Positions 9,911 through 20,520 of a stretch of 64,000 nucleotides of DNA are shown here, piece after piece (positions within the stretch are counted from its first letter, which is position 1; each line of letters starts with the position of its first letter). The stretch covers positions 92,979,276-93,043,275 of the forward strand of contig NC_061508.1 in NCBI RefSeq assembly GCF_022539505.1, given 5' to 3'. Source of the stretch: Lolium rigidum (taxonomy: Eukaryota; Streptophyta; Magnoliopsida; Poales; Poaceae). Both the position numbers and the translations under genes were made by a program. The notes beneath the pieces were generated by a model. That model was not told the origin of the DNA and did no database searches. It was given only the letters and a program-made list of their open reading frames with translations.

Positions 9911-12271
9911 ATGGAGCACCTCGCGCGCTACCCGGCTCCTCGAACTCGAGTGTACCACCTCATGGCCGAAGGGATGGCTTTCAAGGTCACGGTCGCGCTC
10001 CGTACAAGAAGGGTGGAGAAGTGGATATGCGGCGTGAAGAGGGACTTTCTCGACGCCGCAACGACCAAGTGCGTCGGCTTGTACTATGATTTCACCGACC
10101 CTTGCGCGGGTGATCAGCGCGTCGCCATCCTTCAACTCTCGGTGGCGTCCGAGACGTTGGTGTTCCAGATGTGTTATGCCGATATAGTGCCACAAGTGCT
10201 CAAGGAGTTCTTGCAGGACGGGAACATCAGATTCTGCGGCGCCGCTATCGGCAATGATGTGAAAATGCTGCGTCCCTATGGCATTCATATCACTTCTGCG
10301 TACGACCTCCAGAAGATATTCCCGAACCCCACCAACATGTTGGAGATATGCCCAATAGGCAATAATAAAGTGGTTATTATAATATATCTTTGTGTTTATG
10401 ATAAATGTTTGCATACCATGCTATAATTGTACTAACCGAAACATTGATACATGTGTGTTATGTAAACAACAAGGAGTCCCTAGTAAGCCTCTTGTATAAC
10501 TAGCTTGTTGATTAATAGATGATCATGGTTTCATGATCATGAACATTGGATGTTATTAATAACAAGGTTATGCCATTGGATGAATGATATAATGGACACA
10601 CACCCAAATGAGCGTAGCATAAGATCAAGTCATTAAGTTCAACTTGCTATAAGCTTTCGATACATAGTTACCTAGTCCTTCGACCATGAGATCATGTAAA
10701 TCACTTACATCGGAAGGATGCTTTGATTACATCAAACGTCATTGCGTAAATGGGTGGTTATAAAGATGGGATTAAGTATTAGGAAAGTGTGAGTTGAGGC
10801 ATATGGATCAAGAGTGGGATTTGTCTATCCCGATGACGGATAGATATACTCTGAGCCCTCTCGGTGGAATGTCGTCTAATTATCTTGCAAGCATGTGACT
10901 AGGTCACAAGAGATGACATACCACGGTACGATTAAAGAGTACTTGTCGGTAACGAGGTTGAACTAGGTATGGAGATACCGATGATCGCACCTCGGACAAG
11001 TAAAGTATCGCGTGACAAAGGGAATCAGTATCGTATGTAAATGGTTCAATCGATCACTAAATTCTCGTTGAATGTGTGGGAGCCATTATGGATCTCCAGA
11101 TCCCGCTATTGGTTATTGGTCGAAGAGGAGTCTCGACCATGTCTGCATAATTCACGAACCGTAGGGTGACACACTTAAGGTTTGATGTCGTTTTAAGTAG
11201 ATATGGAATATGGAATGGAGTTCGAATGTTGTTCGGAGTCTCGGATGGGATCCAGGACTCACGAGGGGTTCCGGAATGGTCCGGAGAATAAGATTCATAT
11301 ATAGAAAGTCACTTTCCAAGTTTGGAAATGATCCGGTGCATTTATGGAAGGCACTAGAATGTTCTAGAACCTTCCGGAAGAAATCACCATGGAAGGTGGA
11401 GTCCCGGTTGGACTCCACCAACCCTAGCCGACCACCCTAAGGGGAAGGTGGAGTCCATGGTGGACTCCACCACCATGGCCGGCCATGAGGGAAGGAAAGG
11501 GAGGAGTCCCATTCCCCCTAGGTTTCACCCTTTGGTAAGTTTTTGAGTTGGACTCTTATTCGAATCCTTGGTCTAACCCTTGGGGTTCCACCTATATAAT
11601 GAGGAAGATAGGGAGGGGGCCGGCCACCACTTGAGCGCACCACCCAAGGGCACCCAAGGCCGGCGCCCCAAGTGCCCCCTCTCCCCAAACCCTAGCCGCC
11701 CCCTCCTCCCGCTTCTCCCGTAGTGCTTAGGCGAAGCCCTGCCGGAGATCTCCACCACCACCGACACCACGCCGTCGTGCTGTCGGGATTCCGAGGAGGA
11801 TCTACTACTTCCGCTGCCCGCTGGAGTACGGAGGTGCTGCCCGACTGTGGCACCGTCAAGATCTTCTACGCGATTTTGAAAGCGGCAAGTGATCGACTAC
11901 ATCAACAACGAGATCTAATCTCGTAGGCTTTGGAATCTTCGAGGGTTAGTCTCATCTTCATCTCGTTGCTACCATCTACAAGATTAGATCTTGGCTTGTT
12001 ATTCATTCTTGCGGTAGGAATTTTTTTTGTTTTCTATGCTACGAATCCCATCACAACAAGCCCACTCCGAGTCTATATGATTTGGCAAATTATACCATTG
12101 AGACAAACCTTGAGAAGAAGAAGAAGTACAAGAAGATGGACGTCGCTGCAAAAAAAAGAAGATGAGCTTATTTTTGGATGGGCCAATTTTCTATTGAGCT
12201 ACGAGCAAGTGCACTATGCTGCTCTAGACGTCGACTGGGCTTCGAGATTGCTAGAAGACATTGGATGCTAG
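9911..12271 (+). pseudogene. Broken WRN-like 3'-5' exonuclease (DEDD fold) gene
   Basis: The frame from ATG 9911 to 10337 encodes an RNase D/WRN-exonuclease-type domain: QRVAILQLSVASETLVFQ, then VPQVLKEFLQDGNIRFCGA and NDVKMLRPYGI. The reading is cut at 10338 by a 1.7-kb solo LTR and resumes at 12059. The C-terminal part contains the DEDDy-type end motif SYEQVHYAALD (about 12200-12230) and stops at 12269-12271. Three defects are visible: the LTR insertion, a one-base frame change at the A tract near 12152-12160, and a changed first catalytic motif (GLYYDFT where the family has a D-x-E pattern such as GLDCEF). It sits just inside the left subterminal zone of the CACTA element and converges with the B3 gene 216 bp away. 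It is very unlikely to give an active nuclease. Confidence 0.8.
10338..12053 (+). mobile_element. Solo LTR, BARE/Angela-type Ty1/copia
   Basis: Starts TGTTGGAGATATGCCC and ends CCCATCA, 1716 bp, which fits the 1.7-1.8 kb LTRs of the BARE/WIS/Angela group. The sequence CAATAATAAAGTGGTTATTA near the start and the TATA-like CTATATAATGAGG at about 11591 support the family. A perfect 5-bp TSD, CAACA, flanks it (10333-10337 and 12054-12058). No internal domain, PBS or second LTR is present, so it is the product of LTR-LTR recombination. It lies inside the coding part of the exonuclease gene. Confidence 0.9.
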
Positions 12272-13208
12272 TTGGCTACAATAGGCATGTTGATCATCTC
12301 AATACTTTAGAGATGATGCGTAGATGGTGATCTTATATATTTGTATGAACTATAAATCGTTTCAATATATCGAATCTTTTATTGTTATCCAAATTCCTCT
12401 CCTACTATATTGGAGATAAGCCATCTAGTTTTCCACTTCCAGATTCTACATAATCAGAGTAGCAAGAGCCCAAACCATGCCTCAAGCTAACACTTCTCTC
12501 GACGAATGATGTAGACCATCATCTTCAGTGGCTCCTCATTCTCCATCAGCTTGAAGAGACATAGATCATCTTCCCCCAGGCTGTTGCCGCGGGCAAAAGA
12601 CGCCCATCCTTTAGTAATCATCGTGCGATGATCACTCTTTCGTCGCAGCTCCGTGTACCACGCCCTGCTCTTCCCCTCCCGTTGAAGCACCAAACTGATA
12701 ACATTCCTATTTTCGTGACACCCAGTAGCGTACTTCTTTTCAAGATACCTTGGCACGTACCGCGTGCCAAAGCACTGTTTATATGCATCGCAGGAAGAGT
12801 GTTATGACACAGATGCAGATATACTATTACTTAGCAAAATCTGTGAATACGTATTGTACCCAGGAACATACATGCAGTTTAGGAACTGATAGGCGACTAC
12901 ATAGCATAGACAAATTAAGGTGTTCTCGAGCTTACTAGGGACATGCCAGAATTTCTGCGATACACATTGGACCCGCCCATTATCGTGATATAAATTGGCA
13001 GCGCTGACTCAATGGCTTCAACTTTCTCCACCACTTTCATCTCATGTACTTCCGTTAGAGTATGCATGTCTGACAGCATGAAGGGAGGCTCAAAAGATCC
13101 CTCGGAATTGTCAGAGGACCCATCGTCTTCAGATCCCGGTGATGAGATATCTTCACCTGAATATTTACTCAAATAATCAGACATAACAGATGCACATTGA
13201 AATATGAT

Positions 13209-13936
13209 TGTCTTGCCTATTCGACGGTATTCGAGAGGAGGGATCCTCATGGAGAGAAGAAGAAGTAGGCACCATCGGGCGGAGAGTCCTCGGGATGGTG
13301 GTACGCAATTTACCCAACGTCGGAACACCTGCTCGATGACAGGCCTACTGCTGCTTATCTAGAATTATCTGAGCGCTTTCGCGTAGTTACAATGAGTTGT
13401 GGTTGTCTTGTCTCTACTTCGAGATCTGCCTCTAGGGCTCCCGGGATCCGGCTTATAAAGTCATCCGGATCTGGGGTTTCTACGGAGAGTCCTACCTAGA
13501 ATACAAGTCGCCTAACTACGGAATATTACATTGCCGTGCACGTCAACGATCCACCTATTCCTAACTTGTCGTCATGGATCCTGCTTGCTTCATGGGCCTT
13601 CAAGGATCTGACTACTGGCATAGATCTCCAAGGATCCGGCTACCTCAGTAGGTCGGTTCGGATCCGGCTACTTCAGTAGGTCGGCTCGGATCCGACTACC
13701 TCAGTAGGTCGGTTCGGATCCTGCTACCTCAGTAGGTCGGTTCGGTTCCGGCTATCTTCGTAGGTCGGTTGGGATCCGGCTCCTTGTTCCTAGGTTGGAC
13801 ATCTTCCATCTTGATCAACAGCAACTGGGCCACCCGGTGGATCAAATAGCAAATACATCACCACCATCTGTGGGCCACCCGGGCTTGCCGGAACCGGACC
13901 ATGTCGATGGTATACCTATGAAGTATATCCACAACA
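13209..13936 (-). mobile_element. Solo LTR, unassigned family
   Basis: On the minus strand it starts TGTTGTGGATATACTTCA and ends AGGCAAGACA, 728 bp. The flanks are ATGAT (13204-13208) and ATGAC (13937-13941), a 5-bp TSD with one mismatch. A TATA-like CTTTATAAG lies near 13452-13460 on the minus strand. B3-gene coding sequence resumes on both sides, which supports the boundaries. The start resembles the LTR remnant at 36123-36513. Confidence 0.7.
13629..13790. repeat. 28-bp minisatellite, about 5.5 units
   Basis: The unit GGATCCGGCTACCTCAGTAG plus GTCGGTTC repeats with one to four changes per copy. It lies inside the solo LTR at 13209-13936 and so belongs to the LTR, not to the B3 gene. Confidence 0.85.
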
Positions 13937-14985
13937 ATGACACATGAAATTTAGCATCCGTGCTATCTTTTGTGCGGTGTGTGTCATACCATCAGAAGCT
14001 GCTTCCTCCTTTGCACGGGCCATCAAGTCTATATTTGCTCGTGTCCTTCCGTGGTTACCTTTTCTTCCCCCAGGGGAATGACCAATGCTCTCTCTGTCTC
14101 TGTGAAGCAGATGGACCATTACTATGAATCTGCTTGCCTTAACCTTCGTCGTTGGTTGAAAGATGCAGACATCTCCTTCTCGAACACTGTTGTCACGGAC
14201 AAAGTTGCCCAAACGTAGGTTGCTCAAACCATCAGGCCTGACGCGCAAATTGCACTGCCAATCCTTGCTCTTCCTAGGAACCTGAAGTGTGATTGTTTGG
14301 CTTTTGCGTGGAAAGTGCACGAGTGCGTAATCCTTCTGTATTACCTGAAAAGGGACATGATGGTAATGTGGACCTATTTTATCTGATAGAAGAAAGTACA
14401 GATGACTGCCACAACTCACAAGGCTAAACGTTTCAATACACATGACAGGATTGTTAAAAAAAATCCAATGCTATTACTGTTTCAATTATGAATATGTTTT
14501 GTTGCAAAAGTATCTTCAGATGGATTGTCTTCTTGCATTATAAAAAAATATTTAAGAGGAACAGAGGTAAGTGGGCAACTGATTTAATTTAACAACACAG
14601 CTTAACCTGAAAATTCCTCAGAAGTAGTATAAGATAATGCAGCCATCTTTGCTGATTCACAATAATGACATGAGCTTTTCTTTGGGCATCCATCTGATTT
14701 TGATCCTTGGCTGATGAAGACTGGGTCTTGACATCACGTGAACTGCTCGAATTATCAACATCGCGATTCTTTGATGTTTTCATTTCAGAGGAAGTTTTCA
14801 TTCCAGCACTGCAAAAGGCTTTCTCCTTACCGTTGGAATCAAAAATTGTAACCACGAGGAGAGCATTTCCAAGGTATTGAAACATCAAGGAATAATTTTC
14901 CTCTATTTGATTGGCATCAACAAATTCTGCCCATCCAGACTTGAGGATTGTTCTGTTCATTTTCTTAGTGACTCTGACATCATAT

Positions 14986-16165
14986 ATTATTTTTCCACTT
15001 GCAGTTTAAAGATTTAAAGTTATTAATTATTTATCCATATTATATGAATAATGCATATATAATTTCATAATAATAATAAATGAATAAAAACAAAATTATT
15101 TCATATTCAAATTACTCACATTTTTCTAATAGTTATGCATATATTATTTGTCCACTTGCGGTTTAAAGATTTAAAGATGTTAATTATTTGGCCATACTAT
15201 ATGAATAATGCATATATTATTTGATAATAATAATAATAATAAATGAATAAAAACAAAATCATTTCATATTCAAATTCCTCACATTTTTCTAATAGTTATG
15301 CATATATTATTTTTCCACTTGCGGTTTAAAGATTTAAAGATATTAAATATTTGGCCATATTATATGAATAATGCATATATTATTTGATAATAATAATAAA
15401 TGAATAAAAACAAAATTATTTCATATTCAAGTTCCTTACATTTTCTAATAGTTATGCATATATTATTTGTCCACTTGCGATTTAAAGATTTAAAGATATT
15501 AATTATTTGGCCATATTATATGAATAATGCATATATTACTTGATAATAATAATAATAAATGAATAAAAACAAAATTATTTTATATTCAAATTCCTCACAT
15601 TTTTATAATAGTTATGCATATATTATTTGTCCACTTGCGGTTTAAAGATTTAAAGATATTAATTATTTGGCCATATTATATGAATAATGCATATATTATC
15701 TGATAATAATAATAAATGAATAAAAACAAAAATATTTCATATCCAAATTCCTCACATTTTTCTAATAGTTATGCGTATATTATTTGTCCACTTGCGGTTT
15801 AAAGATTTAAAGATATTAATTATTTTGCCATATTATATAAATAATGCATATATTATTTGATAATAATACTAATAAATGGATAAAAACAAAATTATTTCAT
15901 ATTCAAATTCCTCACATTTTTTTAATAGTTATGGATATATTATTTGTCCACTTGCGGTTTAAAGATTTAAAGATATTAATTATTTGGCCATATTATATGA
16001 ATAATGCATATATTATTTCATAATAATAATAATAAATGAATAAAAAATATTTCATATTCAAATTCCTGCAATTTTTCTAATAGTTATGCATATATTATTT
16101 GTCCGCTTGTGGTTTAAAGATTTAAAGATATTAATTATTTGGCCATATTATATGAATATTCAAAT
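14986..16165. repeat. AT-rich tandem array, about 7-8 units of 155-163 bp
   Basis: The landmark CCACTTGCGGTTTAAAGATT recurs, with small changes, at about 14995, 15152, 15315, 15471, 15631, 15788, 15948 and 16103. Spacing therefore varies between 155 and 163 bp. Much of the variation comes from the length of an internal (ATA)n tract. The array lies in the right half of the CACTA element and abuts the 5' end of the first visible B3 exon. Confidence 0.95.
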
Positions 16166-16644
16166 TCCTCACAGTGGAATGCTATATTATTATCTTATCG
16201 TAGTATTTACAACAAGGTACAACCACATTCGCGGGAGCACAGCAGAAAAGAACAGAGGAGTTAAGCGTGCTGAGGGTGGAGTAGTGTGAGAATGGGTGAC
16301 CGATCGATAAGTGACCAAGTCTAGAATTTGAGTATAGATTAAGTGTAATTAGTGTTAACAATGGTCCAAGTGAGAGAGAAACGAGTCAAACAAAAAAATG
16401 AAAAAAGATAACTGAAAACAGAAAAATAAAACCTTTTGTCCCGGTTGGGCTTACGAGCCGAGACAAAAGGTACTCTAACCCAAACCCCTGCATCGCAGCC
16501 ACGTGGTGGATTATATGTCCCGGCTGGTAAGCGGGCCGGAACAAAATGTTGCGCCTTTTTTTCCGCCTTCGTTGTCCCGGTTGCCGAACCGGGACAAAAG
16601 CCTCTTACGGGCCGGGACAATTGGCCCGTTCTCAACTAGTGTGC

Positions 16645-17523
16645 TCAGATCATAATTTTAATTTTGTTAAGATATAAAATTCCATTGAATTAAAATGCAA
16701 TTTATTTTTTATGGAATTCAATTCTTACATGGCATCTCCGGTTATATATGTTTCTGCGGATTAAATGAAGGATTTGGGTCCATCTTCATTCAACAAATCC
16801 TAGATACCAACTACAAAAAGAGAACTTCACTTCTTGGCCACAGTGAACCCCTCTTAGGGAAGAAAACACTTGATCATATCGGAGTCCTTCAGTAATTTTC
16901 CGTCCGGCATGCCTCCTGCATCATGTCGGCTGGAGGATCAAACCTCAGACAAATATCATGAGAATAAGCACCACATTTATGCATTCTTCTCTTTAAGCTA
17001 ATTTTGAAGTGCAAGTAAATATATTATGTTCCTCTATGTTCTTCAATGCACACGTTACATTCTGTTCGGAACACAGCCTATATGTACACTGCAATCGTCG
17101 AGTCTTCGCAACCTAGAAAGTAGGTAATACTCGCATATTATGTTAAGCTAGATTTATTCTAGAAAGTTCTCTCTCTAGTTCTACTTATTCTTGCGAGAAC
17201 ATCGAGCCGTCCCAATACGCCATTGCCCCCCCCCCCGGTACGGTGCTGTCAACATCCATTGAGTCACTCTCTGACATATCCTTCTGCCATCGGGTGCGGA
17301 AGATGCACCAAATGACCTGGACATGCAACGTTCCTTCATCTGCTAGTTGTGGCCCCACACCTAATTCCCCTCCGCCACATGTTGTCCTCTCTCTTGATGA
17401 ACCTTATACTTCCCTTGTCGTTGTATTGAAGACAAGTATGCCACAGATGACACATCACGACGTAGGGAGATATGGCGTGTCACCTAGTGTATGGGACAAC
17501 GATACACACAATTTACCTAGATT
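16645..17523. other. No gene recognised; target site of the copia element
   Basis: AT-rich sequence with a poly-C run near 17227-17236. An open frame at 17243-17572 has no domain and its end is supplied by the copia LTR, so it is not called. GATGA at 17524-17528 is the left TSD of the copia insertion. Confidence 0.4.
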
Positions 17524-17528
17524 GATGA

Positions 17529-17659
17529 TGTTAGAGTATATATCTGTATATTGTAGTTTCCCCATATGTTAGGGGGCTTCCTGCATATTTGCGCCTGTAC
17601 ATTTACTATATATTGTGGCCTTTGGCCCCCTGATAATACAACAAGTATATTGCCTAACA
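17529..17659 (+). repeat. 5' LTR of the copia element
   Basis: 131 bp, unusually short for a plant LTR. It differs from the 3' copy at two positions by eye (CATTTACT/CATGTACT and GGCCCCCTG/GGTCCCCTG). Confidence 0.95.
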
Positions 17660-17672
17660 TGGTATCAGAGCA
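17660..17672 (+). promoter_or_regulatory. Primer-binding site of the copia element
   Basis: TGGTATCAGAGCA, immediately after the LTR, is complementary to the 3' end of plant initiator tRNA-Met, the standard copia primer. Confidence 0.9.
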
Positions 17673-18206
17673 AAATTGATCCTCTAATTCCCGGCGACGT
17701 TTCTTGTTCCGTCGCTCGTTCGTCCTCCGTTCTCGATCTGGCCGACTCCGTCTGCCCCCGCTTCCTGCTGGTCTCCGTCGTCTATCTCCCTGCAGCGCCC
17801 CGTGGCGTAGGGTCGTCCCGATCCGCCGCGCCCCGTTGATCTCCGTCCGCCGCCGTGGTGCTGCTCCCGATCGACGCCCCGCTCTCCCCGATCGACGCCC
17901 CGCTCGCCCGCTCGGCGATCTCTGCCTTCTCCGCCCGGGTCGCGCCCCTGCTCGACTTCGATCTCCAGTCGACTTCGATCTCCAGGCGCCGGCCCGCTCG
18001 GCTTCGATCCGATCCGCCCGCGTGAGGCCCGTCCGCGTACGGCCGCTCGGCTTCGATCCGATCGACGTCTGCTGCTCCGCGTGAGCCCCCCGCTCGGTCG
18101 CTCTCCCCCGCTCGGCCCGACGTCTGCTGCTCCTCCCAGTGATCCGATCCGGTTTCTCTCTCCTGTCTGCTGAAAAAAAAGCAAAAAAAAGAAAGAAAAA
18201 AGAGCT

Positions 18207-19610
18207 ATGTCTTCCTCGGGCTATGTTGCGATCCCTCGCTGCCCGGTGATCTTTGATGGCGCGAATTACCCTGATTTCGCTGCCTTCATGCGCGTCCACA
18301 TGCGGGGTCTTCGTCTTTGGGGTGTCCTTTGCGGCGAGGTCTCCTGTCCGCCGCGCCCCGTTGCTCCTACGGTGCCTATTGCACCGCCACATGTTGCCCT
18401 TGCCCTCGATGCTACTCGGGCGGATAAGGATGCGGCCAAGAGTGCCGATGACACTCGCTCACGGCTGATTATGACCGGAAGGTCTAGGACCACTCTACTG
18501 CCGTTGCGACTTACCGGCTGGATCCGACCGAGTACACTCGGTGGATAGATGAGGATGCTCGTGCTGTCTGCTTGTTCTCACCTCCGGTGTTCGCCTCGGT
18601 ATGCTCCCCGAGTTTATGGGTCTTCCCACCTGCTGTCGCTCGGTGGGCTTTTCTTCGTCAGCGCTATCAGCCGTCTGGGGATGCTCTCTACCTATCTGTG
18701 GTCCGCCAGGAGCATGCCCTTCAGCAAGGTGCTTCTACTATTGATGAGTTCTACACTCAGAGTGCTGCTATTTGGCGTCAGCTTGATTCTCTCCGTACGG
18801 CTGTGTGTGCCACCTGTCCGCTCGTTTGTACGGCGTGCGCGCGGATGCGGAGTTTCAGCGCGTTTTTGAGTTCTTGTCGCGGCTCCGTAAGGAGTTTGAG
18901 CCGCGCCGGGCCCGAGCTGCTTGCCCGTGGTCGTGTTCCGCTATCGAGGTACTTGCCGAGCTTCGTGCTGAGGAGACTCGTCTTCGTGGTGCTGGTCTTC
19001 TTGAGGTTCCCTCTTGTTCTTGCTGCTCGTGGCCCTCTCGTACCGTCTGCTCGTGTACCTCCTATGCCGCCGGCCTCGTTGCGGCCTCCCGGCACGGCCG
19101 ATACTTCCTACTCCTCCATTCCGGGGTCGGCGTCGGCCCGGCAGCCTCGTGGTTCGACTTCACCTCCTTGCACCTACTGTGGCAGGCCTGGCCACACTAT
19201 CTCTTCTTGCTGGCAGAAGGATCCCAGCTTGCGCCCGCCGCATCTTACTCGTCGTCAGGCTGGTTCTTCAGGATCTTCTGCTGTTGCGCTATCGGATCAG
19301 GACATTATCCGTGGTGCCGCTCACTGGTGCGGTCTCTTCCTCGACGGATACTGCTGGTTACGTGCTGGCTCTTCGGCACCACGCGACCACCACCTTCCAC
19401 ACGATCGGGTATGTCATCCCCGTGGTATCTGGATTCTGGAGCTTCTTTTCATATGACCTCTGCGTCTTCTATTCTCTCTGCTCTTCGCTCTCTTGTTTCG
19501 CCTGTTCATGTTATCACGGCTGATGGTACCTCTCTCCCTGTTCCTGATGTTTCTCATGTTCCTAGTCTTAAGATGAACCTGTTTTCCGCTAGTCAGCTTA
19601 CTGATTCTAG
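18207..19610 (+). pseudogene. Copia gag and start of protease, frameshifted
   Basis: The gag start is ATG 18207 (MSSSGYVAIPRCPVIFDGAN). The reading continues through at least two frame changes (near 18450 and 18820). A capsid-like segment with YQPSGDALYLSVVRQEH is at about 18665-18720. A CCHC zinc knuckle (CTYCGRPGHTISSC, C-x2-C-x4-H-x4-C) is at about 19170-19215. The aspartic protease active site WYLDSGASFHMT is at about 19420-19460. The frame is then cut at 19611 by the nested gypsy element. The GC-rich leader 17680-18206 has long open frames on both strands that are composition artefacts. Confidence 0.85.
19606..19610. repeat. Left TSD (TCTAG) of the nested gypsy
   Basis: TCTAG here and again at 33082-33086 brackets the gypsy element exactly and joins the two halves of the copia coding region. 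Confidence 0.95.
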
Positions 19611-20503
19611 TGTCGTGGTATCGTCACGGCATATGCCATAGGGTGGCTAATCGAAGGGGCTCCTGAGAGATCTCACGGCGGTATCCGGAAGCGGGTTTGG
19701 GCACGAGCGACACGGCGACGTACCCAGGTTCGAGGCCCTCCGGTGGAGGTAAAACCTCTACTCCTGCTTATGAGTGTATATGGTAAACACACGGTACAAT
19801 GGTGCTCCTAGAGGCTGTGTCCGGCTTGCCCCGAGAGGCTAAGGGAGACGATGGTCTCTCTCACGGGGCAGCGCGCGTAGGTAGGTGAAAGCAATAAGTG
19901 TTCGATCCTCTTCCGCACGAGAGGGGTAGTGCGGCTTATATAGGCACCGGCACTTTACATATAAGACACTATAGTCTGCGGCCGGCTTGGCCGGCTTCGG
20001 CTTCCGCTCCTTCCCGAGGCGGTGACGTCGGGAGCCGTTGAGGCGTCGTGGCTTTGTCCCATCCGGCTGCCCAGGTCAGCGGTATGGAGAGGAGGTGTCT
20101 CTGTCGCCGTCGGCCACTGTAGCCCGTACGGCGCGTCGTAAGCCATGATGGCCTGTCCGGCGCGTGGCACTATTGCTCCACAGTGCCCCGCGCTTTACGG
20201 AGGATGAAGTCAGCGTGGACTTTGGGAACCCGGATCACCAACCCGGTTCCTTCCGGTGCAAGACTCGCCGGCCTCGAGTCGGTCGGAGGTACGGACCCCC
20301 GGTCGGATATGGCTTGTAGAAGCCGGCCCAACTACGGCATTGGCGGCCGTAGCTGGGCCGACTAGGACCTAGAGCCGGCCGGCTTCCGGACCAGCCGGCC
20401 ACGGCGCCGGCCGGCTGCTCCTCGGCCGGCCTTTGCCGCGAGCCGGCCGGTGGCCAGCCGGCTGCTCCGCGTCCATTGCCCTACCCGGGGTCTTCCCCCG
20501 ACA
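19611..20503 (-). repeat. 3' LTR of the nested gypsy
   Basis: 893 bp with TG...CA ends on the minus strand. It contains a TATA-like CTTATATAGG (read on plus) near 19932-19941. The GCCGGC-rich part near 20380-20470 is typical of the whole element. Confidence 0.95.
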
Positions 20504-20520
20504 TTAGCCCCCGAAGGCTG
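20504..20520 (-). promoter_or_regulatory. Polypurine tract of the nested gypsy
   Basis: Read on the minus strand, CCAGCCTTCGGGGGCTAA directly precedes the LTR start TGTCGGGG. Its position, not the purine purity, identifies it as the second-strand priming site. Confidence 0.7.

Larger units (their letters stand above)
12487..14998 (-). pseudogene. REM-type B3-domain gene, fragmentary, interrupted by a solo LTR
   Basis: Minus-strand exons can be traced at about 14998-14607, 14344-13937, 13208-12936 and 12774-12487 (stop TAG). Splice sites are plausible: CAG|GTTAAG after 14607, TTTTCAG before 14344, GTAAGC after 12936, and AACAG before 12774. Exon 1 carries the second half of one B3 domain (TILKSGWAEFVDANQIEEN). 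Exon 2 carries another (FPRKSQTITLQVP...LGNFVRDNSVREGDVCIF). Exons 3-4 make a third (ALPIYITIMGGSNVYRR, then VPRYLEKKYA...GWASFARGNSLGEDDLCLF). REM/B3 proteins are plant nuclear DNA-binding factors. The start and first half-domain are missing where the AT-rich array begins, and a 728-bp solo LTR splits exon 2 from exon 3. Both argue for a captured, broken copy. Confidence 0.75.
9412..16641. mobile_element. Non-autonomous CACTA (En/Spm-type) transposon carrying host gene fragments
   Basis: The left end reads CACCAGTAGAAAAC and the right end, reverse-complemented, CACTAGTTGAGAAC, matching at 11 of 14 positions. Both are variants of the CACTAGTAGAAAA terminus of grass CACTA elements. The 3-bp target duplication TGC is exact (9409-9411 and 16642-16644). 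Both subterminal zones (about 9440-9650 and 16430-16620) carry repeated TTTTGTCCCGG motifs in both orientations, typical of this superfamily. No transposase frame is present. The interior carries an exonuclease pseudogene, a B3-domain gene, two solo LTRs and an AT-rich tandem array. Of the 7230 bp, about 2450 bp are later LTR insertions. The first C of the left CACTA motif is followed by ACC instead of ACT, so the left end is slightly degenerate. Confidence 0.75.

Noticed and set aside
13629..16165. Spaced direct repeats resembling a CRISPR array
   Set aside because: The 28-bp units are contiguous without unique spacers, the 158-bp units are whole-unit tandem copies, and the genome is a plant nuclear one.
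17243..17572. 109-codon frame before the copia
   Set aside because: Its last codons and stop are supplied by the copia LTR, so the frame did not exist before the insertion.
17517..18392. 291-codon minus-strand frame, Arg-rich
   Set aside because: It overlaps the copia LTR and GC-rich leader, is low complexity (R/G/S), and runs against the element's coding strand; a composition artefact.
20504..20520. PBS of a plus-strand gypsy
   Set aside because: The sequence after this LTR has no TGG-start tRNA match; reversed, it is a PPT, and the true PBS is at the other LTR, so the element is on the minus strand.
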